DNA of 64,000 bases from assembly GCA_963761525.1 (NCBI GenBank), contig CAVXHG010000006.1:751813-815812 (forward strand). The letters are read 5' to 3'. This DNA comes from BOG-931 sp963761525. Lineage in GTDB: Bacteria; Pseudomonadota; Alphaproteobacteria; Rhizobiales; Xanthobacteraceae. The number at the start of each line of letters is the position of its first letter. Position 1 is the first letter of the stretch. A program made the position numbers and the translations under genes. This document shows, one piece after another, positions 1 to 9,964 of the stretch. A model generated the notes under the pieces. It was not told where the DNA came from. It saw nothing but the letters and a program-made list of their open reading frames with translations, and did no database searches.

Positions 1-549
1 CTCGGTGGCGCCATAAGCGCGGCCGATTTCCAACATCGAGCCGCGCACGTCGCGAATTCCCGAATATGTATTGACGATGATCGGGAATACCGCGACCGAT
101 ACCAGGATTGTTACCTTGCCGGCGAAGCCGAGGCCGGCCCACAGGATGATCAGCGGCACAAGGGCAATGCGCGGGACGGCGTAGAGCGCGTTGATGAACG
201 GATCGAGGATGTATTCCACGGTCCGCCATTGCGCGATGGCAATGCCGACTGCGATGCCGATGACGATGGTCAAGACCATGCCGACCGAGAACGGCCACAG
301 ACTCTGAATCATTCCCTTTTTCAGGGCGCCGCTCCCGATCAGTTCGATGGCGGCACGGAAAATTGCGCTCGGCGGCGCCATGAAGATCGGGTCCATCCGC
401 CGGCCGAAATATTCCCAAATGCCGAAGAACACCACGACCGAAATAATGCGAATGGCATTCGGGCTGAGCAGCCAGGTTTGCAGGCGCTGCGTCGCGGCCG
501 GCTTCGGCGCCGGCACCGATTTTCGCGGTGAAGGCTGCGTGTCGCTCAT
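1..549 (-). CDS. NitT/TauT-type ABC transporter permease (partial, C-terminus outside window)
   Basis: Inner-membrane subunit of an importer of the nitrate/taurine/aliphatic-sulfonate type; the substrate cannot be read from sequence. The 183 visible residues carry a hydrophilic N-terminus, a first membrane segment at about 35-50 and further segments, and end at the left edge in EIGRAYGATE, the start of the cytoplasmic EAA loop that docks on the ATPase. The ATG overlaps the stop of the upstream ATPase gene (ATGA), so the two are translationally coupled. The rest of the gene lies outside the window. Confidence 0.85.
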   Translation of the reverse strand, partial: MSDTQPSPRKSVPAPKPAATQRLQTWLLSPNAIRIISVVVFFGIWEYFGRRMDPIFMAPPSAIFRAAIELIGSGALKKGMIQSLWPFSVGMVLTIVIGIAVGIAIAQWRTVEYILDPFINALYAVPRIALVPLIILWAGLGFAGKVTILVSVAVFPIIVNTYSGIRDVRGSMLEIGRAYGATE

Positions 550-1355
550 GGTTCGTTGCTCCTGAGCATTTGCCGGAGTTCGGCGCGGCATGCAGCAAAG
601 GCTGGATGCTTATAGACGTCGCCGTTCATTCGCTCGGCGGCAACCGGTAACTCGACGATGGTCTCGATCCGGCCGGGCGCCGTGCCGAAAACAAAAATCC
701 GGTCCGACAGCAGCAAGGCTTCGTCGATCGAATGGGTCACGAACAGCACGGTCGCCGCGGTGCGCGACCAGATTTTCAGGAAATCGGCCTGCAATTGCTC
801 GCGGGTTTGGGCATCGAGCGCGCCGAATGGCTCGTCCATGAAAATGAGGATGGGCCGGCGCATCAAGGCGCGGGCAATCCCGACGCGCTGCTGCATGCCG
901 CCGGATAATTCATGAGGGAAATGGTCGCGAAACGACCCGAGCCCGACAAGGTCAATGAAATGGCGGGCCTGCTCGCGGCGCTCCGCAGCTGGAATGCCGT
1001 CAATCTCCAGCGGAAACTCGACGTTGCTTTGGACAGTGCGCCACGGCAGCAGTCCGAAATTTTGAAACACCATGCAGGCGTCCTTGCGCGGCTTGGTGAG
1101 CGGCACGCCTGCGACGATGATTTTTCCTTCATCGGGCGCAGCAAGTCCGGCGGTCATCCGCAGCAGTGTGGTCTTGCCACAGCCGGACGGGCCGAGCAGC
1201 GTGACCAACTCACCCTTGCGTACGGTGGCGTTGATACGGTCGAGCGCGACCATGAGATCGTTCGGTACCCCCGCCTTGCCACGGCTGCGGACCGCGAAGA
1301 ACTTGCTCACGCCCTCGTAGACAACCATGGGCTCGGGCGTGTCGGCGGCCATCAT
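546..1355 (-). CDS. NitT/TauT-type ABC transporter ATP-binding protein
   Basis: Cytoplasmic ATPase that powers the adjacent importer. All nucleotide-binding motifs are present: Walker A GPSGCGKTT (55-63), Q-loop VFQNFGLLPW (96-105), signature LSGGMQQR (150-157), Walker B ILIFMDEPFG (169-178) and H-loop VTHS (206-209). The 269-residue length is normal for the SsuB/TauB group. Two ATG codons are adjacent at the start and the first is used here. It lies between the binding-protein gene (28-base gap) and the permease (4-base overlap), the usual order of such an operon. Confidence 0.92.
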   Translation of the reverse strand: MMAADTPEPMVVYEGVSKFFAVRSRGKAGVPNDLMVALDRINATVRKGELVTLLGPSGCGKTTLLRMTAGLAAPDEGKIIVAGVPLTKPRKDACMVFQNFGLLPWRTVQSNVEFPLEIDGIPAAERREQARHFIDLVGLGSFRDHFPHELSGGMQQRVGIARALMRRPILIFMDEPFGALDAQTREQLQADFLKIWSRTAATVLFVTHSIDEALLLSDRIFVFGTAPGRIETIVELPVAAERMNGDVYKHPAFAACRAELRQMLRSNEP

Positions 1356-1382
1356 GATTATCTTTGCCGATTATCTTGGTGG

Positions 1383-2402
1383 TTATTTCTGCTCGTACGG
1401 CCCTAATTTCTTCAGCGCCACATCGACGTAGCGCGGGTCGAGCACGTCCTTCGGCGCCGGTGTGGTCGTAAGATTGCCGAGCTTGACGTTGAGGTCTGCT
1501 GTGAACTCCTCGACTTTCGGGTCGAGCCCGCCATCGACGCCCCACACGTGCTCGCTGTTGAGGTCCTTCATCACCCCCTTGAGATAGTCCACATCGAGCT
1601 CGGGCACGTGCTCATGCATGATCTCGGCGGCTTCATCGGGGTTGGCGATGATGTAGCGCACGGCGCGAATGCTGGCTTCGGTCAGGGTCTGGAATGCGGC
1701 GCTGCGCTCCGGGTCAGCGAGCTCATCGGTACGCACGACGTTCCAGCAATAGCCGAGGCCGGGAAACTCCTTGGAGAGTCTGGTCAATACCGTGACCTTG
1801 CCGTCCTGTACGCTGCGCAGCGAGGTAACAGTGTTGACAAAGGCGGCGTCGGCGCGGCCGCCAAGTACGGCTTGCAAACGTGCCGCGTGGCCGCCGACCT
1901 GGACGAAGTTCGCAGTCGAGTCGTCGATGTTGTATTTTTTGAGGATGAGCCGGACCATCTGGTCAGGCAGCGCGCCTGGACCGGATGTCGCAAACGTCTT
2001 GCCGGCAAGGTCGGTGAGCGAGGTGCCTTTGCCCTTGGCGAGAACGAGACTGTAGTCGCCGATGGGTTGCCAACTGTTGATCGCGGTAACTTTGGCGCCG
2101 GCCTGGATCGAGGCCAGCACATTGACCATGCCGATGAACCCGATGTCGGCATTGCCGGAGATCAGGGCGCGCATGGCATTGGAGTCACCGGTGACGTTGA
2201 CCTCTTCGACATCAAGGTCGCCGAGGAAGCCCTTTTTCTCCGCGACATAGAGCGGTAGCGAAAACGTCGTTGGCGGTCCGGCAAATACGAATTTGATTTT
2301 TGCCGCGATTGCGGCTGTGGCGCTGAGCGTCAGCACAGCAGTGAGGCAGGCGGTGAGCACTATTGCGGCAGCGCCAAAGCGCGGACGGGAATTTGACGAC
2401 AT
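1383..2402 (-). CDS. ABC transporter substrate-binding protein, NMT1/SsuA-like
   Basis: Periplasmic binding protein of the importer encoded by the next two genes. A signal peptide covers roughly the first 35 residues and ends near AIAAK. The mature part starts with IKFVFAGPPTTFSLPLYVAEKKGF, typical of the NMT1/THI5-like fold, where an early segment addresses transport of nitrate, sulfonates or thiamine precursors. An AAGGA ribosome site lies 7 bases before this ATG; a GTG one codon upstream is the alternative start. The ligand is not determined. Confidence 0.85.
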   Translation of the reverse strand: MSSNSRPRFGAAAIVLTACLTAVLTLSATAAIAAKIKFVFAGPPTTFSLPLYVAEKKGFLGDLDVEEVNVTGDSNAMRALISGNADIGFIGMVNVLASIQAGAKVTAINSWQPIGDYSLVLAKGKGTSLTDLAGKTFATSGPGALPDQMVRLILKKYNIDDSTANFVQVGGHAARLQAVLGGRADAAFVNTVTSLRSVQDGKVTVLTRLSKEFPGLGYCWNVVRTDELADPERSAAFQTLTEASIRAVRYIIANPDEAAEIMHEHVPELDVDYLKGVMKDLNSEHVWGVDGGLDPKVEEFTADLNVKLGNLTTTPAPKDVLDPRYVDVALKKLGPYEQK

Positions 2403-2533
2403 CACTATTTCCTTACGGGATGATAGAGACGATCGGAGTTACGCCGGCAGCCAAAGTTGTAGCCGCAGCCGCTTGTCTTGCCTAGGCTGAGAAAAGCCGC
2501 CACCGTAAGCGTGGCGAATATTGGTTACGGGCA

Positions 2534-3334
2534 ATGAGTGCGGTTGGACTGATCGGTTATGGCGGTATCGCCAAAGACGTGGTCGCGGCGCTACGCGACG
2601 CTGGCAGTAGCGTCGGAATTGTGGCGGCGCTTTGCCGGCCGGGGCGCAGCGATAAAGCGCGCGCCGCGCTCCCCGGCATCGACATTGTCGAGCGGCTCGA
2701 CGATCTCCTGGCGCGCAAGCCGAAAGTCGTTGCTGAAGTCGCCGGCCAGCAGGCGATCACCGAGCACGGGCCGGAAGTCCTGAAACGCGGCTTCGATCTG
2801 CTGATCATTTCGATCGGCGCGCTCGCCGAGCCTGCGCTGCTTGATCGCCTGAAGACGGCGGCAAACGAAGGCAAGAGCCGCATTCTGCTGCCGGCCGGTG
2901 CGATCGGCGGCATCGACGCCATTGCAGCGATGCGGGTTGGTGGTCTGACCACGGTGCGCTATCGCTCGCGCAAGCCGCCGGCGGCGTGGCGCGGTTCGCC
3001 CGCGGAGAAAGTCGCCGATCTCGACAAGCTCACCGGCCGTACCGTGCTTTATCGCGGCCACGCCGGTGAAGCGGCACTGCTTTATCCGCAAAATGCCAAT
3101 GTCGCCGCGGCTGTGGCGCTGGCCGGCCTGGGTTTTGAAAAAACCGAGGTCGAACTGGTGGCCGATCCGGAAGCGCCCGGCAATGTGCATGAGATTGAGG
3201 CCGAAGGCGCCGCCGGCCGCTTTGCCATTTCGTTGCAGGGCCGTCCGTCGCGCACGAACCCGAAGACATCGGCGCTGGCGGCGCTTAGTGTTGCCCGCGC
3301 TCTCCTCAATCTCGATGCGACGATCGTCATATGA
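2534..3334 (+). CDS. Aspartate dehydrogenase-like NAD(P)-dependent oxidoreductase (NadX family)
   Basis: The 266-residue protein has an N-terminal Rossmann motif GLIGYGGIAKDV (5-16) and the central glycine-rich LPAGAIGGIDA segment characteristic of L-aspartate dehydrogenases, which interconvert aspartate and oxaloacetate/iminoaspartate with NAD(P). In NAD synthesis it would sit beside nadA/nadC; here it overlaps the CoxL-type gene by 4 bases, so it is more likely part of a catabolic operon acting on an amino or imino acid. Substrate assignment is therefore uncertain although the family is clear. Confidence 0.75.
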   Translation: MSAVGLIGYGGIAKDVVAALRDAGSSVGIVAALCRPGRSDKARAALPGIDIVERLDDLLARKPKVVAEVAGQQAITEHGPEVLKRGFDLLIISIGALAEPALLDRLKTAANEGKSRILLPAGAIGGIDAIAAMRVGGLTTVRYRSRKPPAAWRGSPAEKVADLDKLTGRTVLYRGHAGEAALLYPQNANVAAAVALAGLGFEKTEVELVADPEAPGNVHEIEAEGAAGRFAISLQGRPSRTNPKTSALAALSVARALLNLDATIVI

Positions 3335-5625
3335 CTGTTCCGACGCGACGCGCCACCAATGCCCTGATCGGCAGCCCGATCGAGCGTCTTGAGGACTTGC
3401 GCTTCCTCACCGGGCGCGGCCAGTACACCGACGATCTGCACGACGACAAGATGCTCTACGCGGTGATCTTGCGCAGCGCGGTCGCTCACGGCCGGATTCG
3501 TTCGATCGATGTTGCGGCCGCGCGCAACAAGCCGGGCGTTCACGCGGTCATCACCGCCGCCGATATCGGCGAGGTACCGAAAATCCAAATGCAGCTTGAT
3601 CCGCTGCCGTCGTTGCGGAACTACCTCCAACCGATCATTGCTGTCGACAAAGTGCGCTTTGTCGGCGAGGCGATAGCTGTCGTGGTCGCCGACAGCATTG
3701 CGCTTGGCGAGGATGCGCTCGAAGCGATCGTGGTCGATATCGAGCCGCTGCCGGCCGTCGTGGATCGCGACGCCGCGCGCCGGGGCGCTACGCTGTTGTT
3801 TGAAGAAACCGGCAGCAATTTCGCCGGAACCCTTGTCGCGACGCGCGGCGATACCGACGCGGCGTTCAAGAACGCGCCCTATACGCGCCGCGAGTTCCTC
3901 AACGTGGGACGCCACGGCGCGGTGCCGATGGAGCCGCGCGGCTTGATGGCGGTTTGGGACGACGCAAAACAGCACGTCACCGTCAGCGGCGCCTGCAAGG
4001 TGCCGTACAAAACGCGGAAGGCGTTGGCCGTGATGATGGATTTGCCGGAAAGCGCGGTACGCCAGCTTGAATACGACGTCGGCGGCGGCTTCGGCGCGCG
4101 CGGCGAATTCTATCCCGAAGATTTTCTGATCCCATTTGCGGCCAAGGTCGTCGGGCGTCCGGTGAAGTGGATAGAGGACCGGCGCGAGAATCTGATGACG
4201 CTGAGCCACGCCCGCGACGCCGCCTGCGATCTTGAAATCGCCTGTACCCGCGACGGCACCATTCTCGCGTTGCGCGGCGAGGCGTTCGCCGATATCGGCG
4301 CTTATGTGCGCACCAACGGCGCCACCGCCGGGCGTAACATTTCGCAGATCATGTCCGGGCCGTATCGGATTCCGCATGTGCGGATGGACGTAAACCTGGT
4401 CATCACCAACAAGACGCCGTCAGGCACCTATCGTGGGCCCGGCCGTTTCGAAGCCGACTTTTGCCGTGAGCGGCTGTTCGATTTGGTGGCGGCCGATCTC
4501 GGCATCGATCGCGTCGAATTCCGCCGCCGCAACCTGATCGCGGAAAGCGATATGCCGTATCAGCTCGCGACGGTGCAAGTGCTGGACATCAAGGCCGAGT
4601 GTGACAGCGGCGATTATCAGACCACGCTCGAGCGCTGCATTGCCGAATTCAAATGGGACGAGCGGTCGGAGCTGCAAGGCAAGCTGGTCGATGGCCGCTA
4701 TCGCGGGGTTGCCGTCGGCTGTTATCTCGAAGGTGGCGGCACCGGTCCGAAAGAAAACGCCAGGCTGGTTATTGAGCCCGAGGGCTCGATTGCGGTTTAT
4801 GTCGGCTCGTCGTCGGTCGGGCAGGGCGTCGAGACGGTGTTCTCGCAGATCGCTGCCGATGCGCTGGAAGTGCCGATGGAGCGCATCAGGCAGGTCTACA
4901 AAGGCTCGACCGATTATCTTGCTGAAGGGTTCGGCTCATATTCGTCGCGCTCGATCGTCATGGGCGGCAATGCCATCGTCAACGCGGCAAACAGCCTGCG
5001 CGATCAGATTCGCACCGCGGCGGCGGAGCGGCTGAACTGCGCGGTGAATGAAATCGGTTTCGATCGCGGCATGGCGGTTGGGCCGAACCGCGCCGCGATC
5101 GATCTGAAGGAATTCGCCGGCCTATCCGCCGACGGCACCCATGCCAGCAGTAAGCGCACCTATTCCTATGGCGCGCATGCGGCCTATGTCGCGGTTGATC
5201 CGAGAACCGGCCAGGTCGAGGTGATCGATTACATCGCGGTCGAGGATGTCGGCCGCATCGTCAATCCGCTGACCTTGCACGGCCAGTGCGTCGGCGCCGT
5301 CGTTCAGGGCCTCGGCGGCGCTTTGCTGGAGCACTTCATCTACGATGAGAACGGCCAGTTCCTCACCGGCTCGCTGGCTGATTACCTGCTGCCGACCGCG
5401 ACCGATTTCCCGAGTATTCGTGCCGTTGCGCTGGAAGAGAAGCCATCGCCGATCAATCCGATGGGTTTCAAGGGCGCCGGCGAGGGCGGCATCATTCCGG
5501 TCGGCGGCGTGATTGCCAATGCCGTGGCTGCGGCGCTTGGCTCGCTGGACGTAAAGCTGTTCGAATTGCCGTTGTCGCCGCCGCGGGTGTGGCAATTGAT
5601 CCAGTCTGCGCGGCTCGCAACGTGA
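3331..5625 (+). CDS. Molybdenum hydroxylase large subunit, CoxL/XdhB-like (copy 1)
   Basis: Molybdopterin-binding catalytic subunit of a xanthine-dehydrogenase-family hydroxylase, 764 residues, close to the usual 770-800. It opens with the IGSPIERLEDLRFLTGRGQYTDD segment typical of the family (written with its neighbours MTVPTRR before it). The CO-dehydrogenase active-site loop is replaced by TYRGPGR near residue 366, so it is not a form I CO dehydrogenase. The C-terminal GAGEGG near residue 716 contains the glutamate expected to act as base. ATGA overlap with the upstream gene; coxM- and coxS-like genes follow. It hydroxylates an unidentified, probably heterocyclic or aromatic substrate. Confidence 0.88.
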   Translation: MTVPTRRATNALIGSPIERLEDLRFLTGRGQYTDDLHDDKMLYAVILRSAVAHGRIRSIDVAAARNKPGVHAVITAADIGEVPKIQMQLDPLPSLRNYLQPIIAVDKVRFVGEAIAVVVADSIALGEDALEAIVVDIEPLPAVVDRDAARRGATLLFEETGSNFAGTLVATRGDTDAAFKNAPYTRREFLNVGRHGAVPMEPRGLMAVWDDAKQHVTVSGACKVPYKTRKALAVMMDLPESAVRQLEYDVGGGFGARGEFYPEDFLIPFAAKVVGRPVKWIEDRRENLMTLSHARDAACDLEIACTRDGTILALRGEAFADIGAYVRTNGATAGRNISQIMSGPYRIPHVRMDVNLVITNKTPSGTYRGPGRFEADFCRERLFDLVAADLGIDRVEFRRRNLIAESDMPYQLATVQVLDIKAECDSGDYQTTLERCIAEFKWDERSELQGKLVDGRYRGVAVGCYLEGGGTGPKENARLVIEPEGSIAVYVGSSSVGQGVETVFSQIAADALEVPMERIRQVYKGSTDYLAEGFGSYSSRSIVMGGNAIVNAANSLRDQIRTAAAERLNCAVNEIGFDRGMAVGPNRAAIDLKEFAGLSADGTHASSKRTYSYGAHAAYVAVDPRTGQVEVIDYIAVEDVGRIVNPLTLHGQCVGAVVQGLGGALLEHFIYDENGQFLTGSLADYLLPTATDFPSIRAVALEEKPSPINPMGFKGAGEGGIIPVGGVIANAVAAALGSLDVKLFELPLSPPRVWQLIQSARLAT

Positions 5626-5686
5626 GCGCACCTATGCGTTCGCCGCATTGTGGATCGGCTGCAAGATGAGTTAGCGTGGCAACAGC

Positions 5687-6541
5687 ATGAAACTTCCGGC
5701 TTTCGAATACGCCTGTCCCACGTCGCTCTCCGAAGCGGTTGCGCTGCTGGCGTCCCATGACGGCGAGGCCAAGCCGCTGGCCGGTGGTCAGAGCCTGGTG
5801 CCGATGATGGCGTTTCGCGTTGCGTCGCCGTCATTGTTGGTCGATCTGCGCAAACTCGCTGAATTGCGGCAGATCAAGATTTCAGAGGATGGCGTCACGC
5901 TCGGCGCCACGGTGCGCTGGCGCGAAATCCTCGATGACCAGCGGTTGCGGACGGCGCAGCCGCTTCTGGTCGCCGCCATCGAGCATGTCGCCCATTATCA
6001 GATCCGCAATCGGGGCACTGTCGGCGGCAGCATCGCGCACGCTGACCCTGCCGCCGAAATGCCGGGCGTTGTCGTTACCTGCGACGCAAAGATTGCGGTC
6101 ATGGGAAAAGCCGGCGCCCGCGTGATCGATGCGGCGAATTTCTTTGAAGGCCCGCTGATGACCGCGCTGCAGCCCGACGAGATCATCACCGAAATCCGTC
6201 TGCCGGCATGGCCGGCGAAGCGCCGTTTCGGTTTTCAGGAGTTTGCCCGCCGCCGGGGCGATTTCGCGCTCGCCGCGGCGTTGCTGTTCTACGATGACGA
6301 TGGCGGCAAGGCGCGTAATGCGCATGTGGGTGCGGTCGGTGTTGGCGACACGCCGCTGCGGCTTCCCGCGGTCGAGCAGGTGCTCAATGGCAGCGTGATC
6401 GACGAAGCAACGATTAACAAAGCAGAAGCCGCAGCTTCGGCTTCGGTCGATCCCAATGACGACATTCACGCCAGCGGCGCTTATCGCAAGGCGCTGATCG
6501 GCGTCATGGTCGAGCGCGCGTTGCGCGCCGCGGCGGCGTAG
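5687..6541 (+). CDS. Molybdenum hydroxylase FAD-binding subunit (CoxM-like)
   Basis: Middle subunit that passes electrons from the iron-sulfur subunit to FAD. At 284 residues it matches the family. The first FAD motif reads LAGGQSLVPMM (about 31-41) and the second RNRGTVGGSIAHADPAAEMP (about 107-126). It lies 61 bases after the first large subunit and 5 bases before the iron-sulfur subunit, and is the only FAD subunit in the cluster, so it probably serves both large subunits. The start ATG follows a purine-rich stretch. Confidence 0.88.
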   Translation: MKLPAFEYACPTSLSEAVALLASHDGEAKPLAGGQSLVPMMAFRVASPSLLVDLRKLAELRQIKISEDGVTLGATVRWREILDDQRLRTAQPLLVAAIEHVAHYQIRNRGTVGGSIAHADPAAEMPGVVVTCDAKIAVMGKAGARVIDAANFFEGPLMTALQPDEIITEIRLPAWPAKRRFGFQEFARRRGDFALAAALLFYDDDGGKARNAHVGAVGVGDTPLRLPAVEQVLNGSVIDEATINKAEAAASASVDPNDDIHASGAYRKALIGVMVERALRAAAA

Positions 6542-6546
6542 CATCC

Positions 6547-7022
6547 ATGCCGGTCAAATTCGAAGTCAACGGCAAGCCAGTCGAAGTCGAGGTCGAACCG
6601 CGCCTCACATTGGCCGACTGTTTGCGTCATTATTTGCGGCTCACCGGCACCCATGTCGGCTGCGAGCACGGCGTCTGCGGCGCGTGCACGGTCCTGATCG
6701 ATGGCGCTGCGGTGCGCTCCTGCCTGACGCTTGCGGTGCAGGCGGAAGGCGCCAAGGTGACAACCGTTGAAGGACTGTCTCACTGGAGGAAGGCCTCACG
6801 CCGCTGCAGGCCTCGTTCCGCAAGCATCATGCGCTGCAATGCGGCTTCTGCACGCCGGGCATGATCACCACCGCCCATGCGCTGCTCAGCGAGGAGCCCG
6901 ATTGCGACGCCGACCGGGTCCGCGAAGTGCTTTCAGGAAATATCTGCCGCTGCACCGGCTACATTCCTATCGTCGAGGCGGTGCTCGCCGCCCGCGCGGC
7001 CTACAAGAAAACCATGCCATGA
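6547..7022 (+). CDS. Molybdenum hydroxylase [2Fe-2S] subunit (CoxS-like), frameshifted
   Basis: Small subunit with two 2Fe-2S clusters. The plant-ferredoxin-type motif CEHGVCGACTVLIDG begins at residue 39. The second cluster motif CGFCTPGM, followed by CRCTG, lies in another frame. The frame breaks at 6780-6782: the serine codon TC is followed by T, C and A before CTG GAG GAA resumes, as if three synonymous third bases were all written. An alternative is one lost base in CACCTGG. Corrected, the protein is about 157 residues and ends in KKTMP, normal for the family. Confidence 0.82.
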
Positions 7023-7044
7023 CTATCGCCGCGCGAGGCACGAT

Positions 7045-9433
7045 GTGACACGCGCGCTGAGAAATACCTTCATCGGCGCGTCGATCGAGCGCCGCGAGGA
7101 CCTTCGCTTCCTGCGCGGTCGTGGCATCTACGTCGACGATCTCCAGGTGCCCGGCCTGCTCTATGCGGTGATCCTGCGCAGTTCCGTGGCGCATGGCCGA
7201 TTGCGTTCCGTCGATGTCACCGAGCGCGTTGAAGATCAAGGGCGTCCACGCCGTCATCACCGCCAAGGATATGACATCGAAGGATTACCCCTCCGGCGTG
7301 CCGATCGTGCCGATGCGATTGCAGCCGCTGCCCGAGTTTCTGCCCTACGAGCAACCGGTCATCGCTTACGACAAGGTGCGCTACGTCGGCGAGCCGATTG
7401 CCGTGGTGCTGGCGTCGAGCGTCGCGCATCGGCGAGGACGCGCTGGAGCAGATCGCGGTTGAGATCGAGGAGTTGCCTGCGGTCGCGACGTGCCAGGTGG
7501 CGTCAAAAAATCAAAGCGTGCTGTTCGATGCCACCGGCACCAACCGCTCGCTCACGTTCGAAGCGCGCAAGGGCGATGCCGACGCGGCGTTCAAGGATGC
7601 GCCCTATACGCGCCGCGAACGCCTGCGTACCGGCCGCCACTATGGCCTTACCATGGAGCCACGCGGCGTGATGGCCGAGTGGGACGCAGCCAACAATAAA
7701 CTCACCGTGTCGGGTGCCGCGAAGGTGCCGTTCGTCAACCGCCGCATCCTGGCGAAGCAGATCGGGCTGCCGGAATCCGACATCGAGATGATCGAGAACG
7801 ACGTCGGCGGCGGCTATGGCGCGCGCGGCGAGTTCTATCCGGAAGATTTTCTCATCCCGTTTGCCGCGAAACACGTCAACCGGCCGGTGAAGTGGATCGA
7901 GGATCGCCGCGAGAACCTGATAGCGATGAACCACGCCCGCGAGACCGAGGCCGATCTTGAGATCGCCTGTCATCGCGACGGTACGATCATTGCGCTACGC
8001 GGCGAGATGCACACCGACATGGGCGCCTACATGCGCACCAACGGCGCGGTCGGCGCGCGCAACGCGCCGCAGTTCCTGACCGGGCCCTATCGTGTCCCGC
8101 ACCACAAGGTCGATTCGCACCTCTGGATGACCAATAAGACGCCGGTCGGCACTTATCGCGGGCCGGGCCGCTTCGAGGGCAGCTTCTACATGGAGCGGCT
8201 GCTCGACATGGTCGCCGCCGATCTCGGCATCGACCGCATCGAGCTGCGCCGCCGCAACCTGATCGGCAAGGCCGAGCATCCCTACAAACTCGCCACCGCG
8301 CAGCCCACCAATGCCCATGACCAGACCGACTCGGGCGACTACGAAGAGACGCTCGACCGCTGCCTGAAGGAGTTCAACTACGCCGACGTCGCGAAGCTCG
8401 GCGGCAAGCTGATCGACGGCAAGTATCACGGCATCGGGGTGTGCGTGCTTCATCGAGGGCGGCGCTGCCGGCCCGAAGGAAAGCGCGCGGCTCGAGATCA
8501 ACGACGACGGCACCATAACGGTCTACATGGGCACATCGTCGGTCGGGCAGGGCGTCGAGACGATCTACGCGCAGATCGCCGCTGATGCACTTGAAGTGCC
8601 GATGGAGCGCATCCGCCACGTCTATCACGGTTCGACCGGGCTCGTGAGCGACGGCTACGGCGCCTATCACTCGCGCTCGGTGGTGATGGGCGGCTCGGCG
8701 GTGCTCGATGCCACGCAAAAATTCATGGGGCTGTTGCGCGAGGCGGCGGGCAAGCGGCTCGGCTGTGCTGAGTCCAGCGTCACGCTCGACGTCGACAAGG
8801 TCGTCGGCGGTGGCGGCTTCTCGCTGCCGCTCAAGGAATTCGCCGGTCTCACCGCCGAGGGGGCGTTCCTCAACCACAAACACACCTACAGCTACGGAAC
8901 CCACGCCGCGCACATCACGGTCGATGCGCGGCTCGGACATATACGAGATTCTCGATTACGTCGTGGTGCAGGACGTCGGACGCGCCATCAACCCGATCAC
9001 GGTCCAGGGACAAGTGATCGGCTCGCTGGTGCAGGGACTCGGCGGCGCGGTGCTGGAGGATCTTAAGTACGACGCGCAGGGCCAGTTCCTCACCGGCTCA
9101 CTCGCCGATTACCTGCTGCCCACGGCTTCGGATTTCCCGAACCTGCGTTGCTTCGTCACCGACGACCATCCGTCGCCAATCAATCCGCTGGGCGCCAAGG
9201 GAGCGGGCGAGGGCGGTATTGTTGCCGCCGGCGGCTGCATGGCGAACGCGGTGGCGAATGCGCTGCAAATCTTCGGCGTGGAACCGCGCGCGCTGCCGCT
9301 TTCGCCGGCCTACATCTGGGAGATGGTGCAGGCCGGGCGGAAGAACCGATCCGTCATCCCCAGGATGACGGGAATGGACGAGCGCCAAGAGCTTGGAATA
9401 GATTTCTTCAACCCGCACATCCAGGAGCATCCC
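7045..9433 (+). CDS. Molybdenum hydroxylase large subunit, CoxL/XdhB-like (copy 2), four frameshifts
   Basis: Second catalytic subunit, closely resembling copy 1 along its length (IEDRRENL, TYRGPGRFE, GAGEGG). A GTG start at 7045 gives TRALRNTFIGASIERREDL; GAGG precedes it. Net +1 breaks lie at 7224-7225 (GA[G/C]), 7426-7427 (GC[G/C]), 8441-8442 (GT[G/T]) and 8943-8944 (AT[A/C]); removing either base restores a colinear protein. No in-frame stop is found before the cupin start at 9434. Copy 1 would end near 9345, so the natural stop is probably lost in the hairpin at 9351-9371. Called an intact gene with consensus errors rather than a pseudogene. Confidence 0.75.
9351..9371. repeat. 9-bp perfect inverted repeat after the second CoxL gene
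   Basis: CCGTCATCC and GGATGACGG flank a 3-base loop. The hairpin falls just past the point where the second large subunit should end and before the ribosome site (AGGAG) of the cupin gene. No T-run follows, so it is more like a dispersed intergenic palindrome than a terminator. Confidence 0.6.
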
Positions 9434-9964
9434 ATGTCCGTAGCCCGCCATCCGCGCCCGAAAGAGCTTGAGGGCGTTCCGATCGAAGACATCATGAAGC
9501 GCTATGTCGGCCGCTTCACAGAGAAGAAGGCGGATTGGGCGGCGTTCGAGGATGCCAAGATCGAGGGTTACAAGCGCGCGCAGCACCGCTTCATCGGCGC
9601 CGGCGGCTCGGGCAAGCATGCCGATCCGTCGGTGATCCCGGCCGGCAACTTCACCCTGTCGATCATGTATGTCGAACCGGGGCAGGGCAACGCGGCGCAC
9701 ACCCACGAGGTCGAGGAGTGCTTCTTCGTGCTGCAGGGCTATCTCGACGTGTTCGTCGAGGACGAGAGCGGCAAGCGGCTGACCACGCGGCTTGGGCCTT
9801 GGGAAACCATTTGCTGCCCGGCCGGTGTCATTCACGGCTACCAGAACGACTCGCTGGAGCCGGTGTACTTCCAGGTCATGATCGGCCGCGGCAAGCCGGA
9901 GACCATGGGCTATGCCGACGACGACCTGTTCAAGCGCAAGGATGCGCACCTGAAGGCGGTGTAA
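9434..9964 (+). CDS. Cupin-domain protein of the molybdenum hydroxylase cluster
   Basis: 176 residues with a single cupin barrel in the second half. The first cupin motif reads GNAAHTHEVEECFFVLQG (His, His and Glu metal ligands) and the second CCPAGVIHGYQN (third His). Such proteins bind Fe, Mn or Zn and act as dioxygenases, isomerases or decarboxylases; the reaction here is not known. A good Shine-Dalgarno (CAGGAG) lies 7 bases before the ATG, supporting an independent start even though the preceding frame is open. The stop abuts the GTG of the aldolase gene, so it belongs to the same operon. Confidence 0.78.
   Translation: MSVARHPRPKELEGVPIEDIMKRYVGRFTEKKADWAAFEDAKIEGYKRAQHRFIGAGGSGKHADPSVIPAGNFTLSIMYVEPGQGNAAHTHEVEECFFVLQGYLDVFVEDESGKRLTTRLGPWETICCPAGVIHGYQNDSLEPVYFQVMIGRGKPETMGYADDDLFKRKDAHLKAV

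Noticed and set aside
3331..9433. Carbon monoxide dehydrogenase
   Set aside because: The large subunits lack the form I active-site loop AYxCSFR; they carry TYRGPGR, so only the wider molybdenum hydroxylase family is supported.
8708..9964. Genuine fusion of the hydroxylase C-terminus with the cupin
   Set aside because: The linker is encoded by a palindrome and the cupin has a good Shine-Dalgarno and ATG, so separate genes are more likely.
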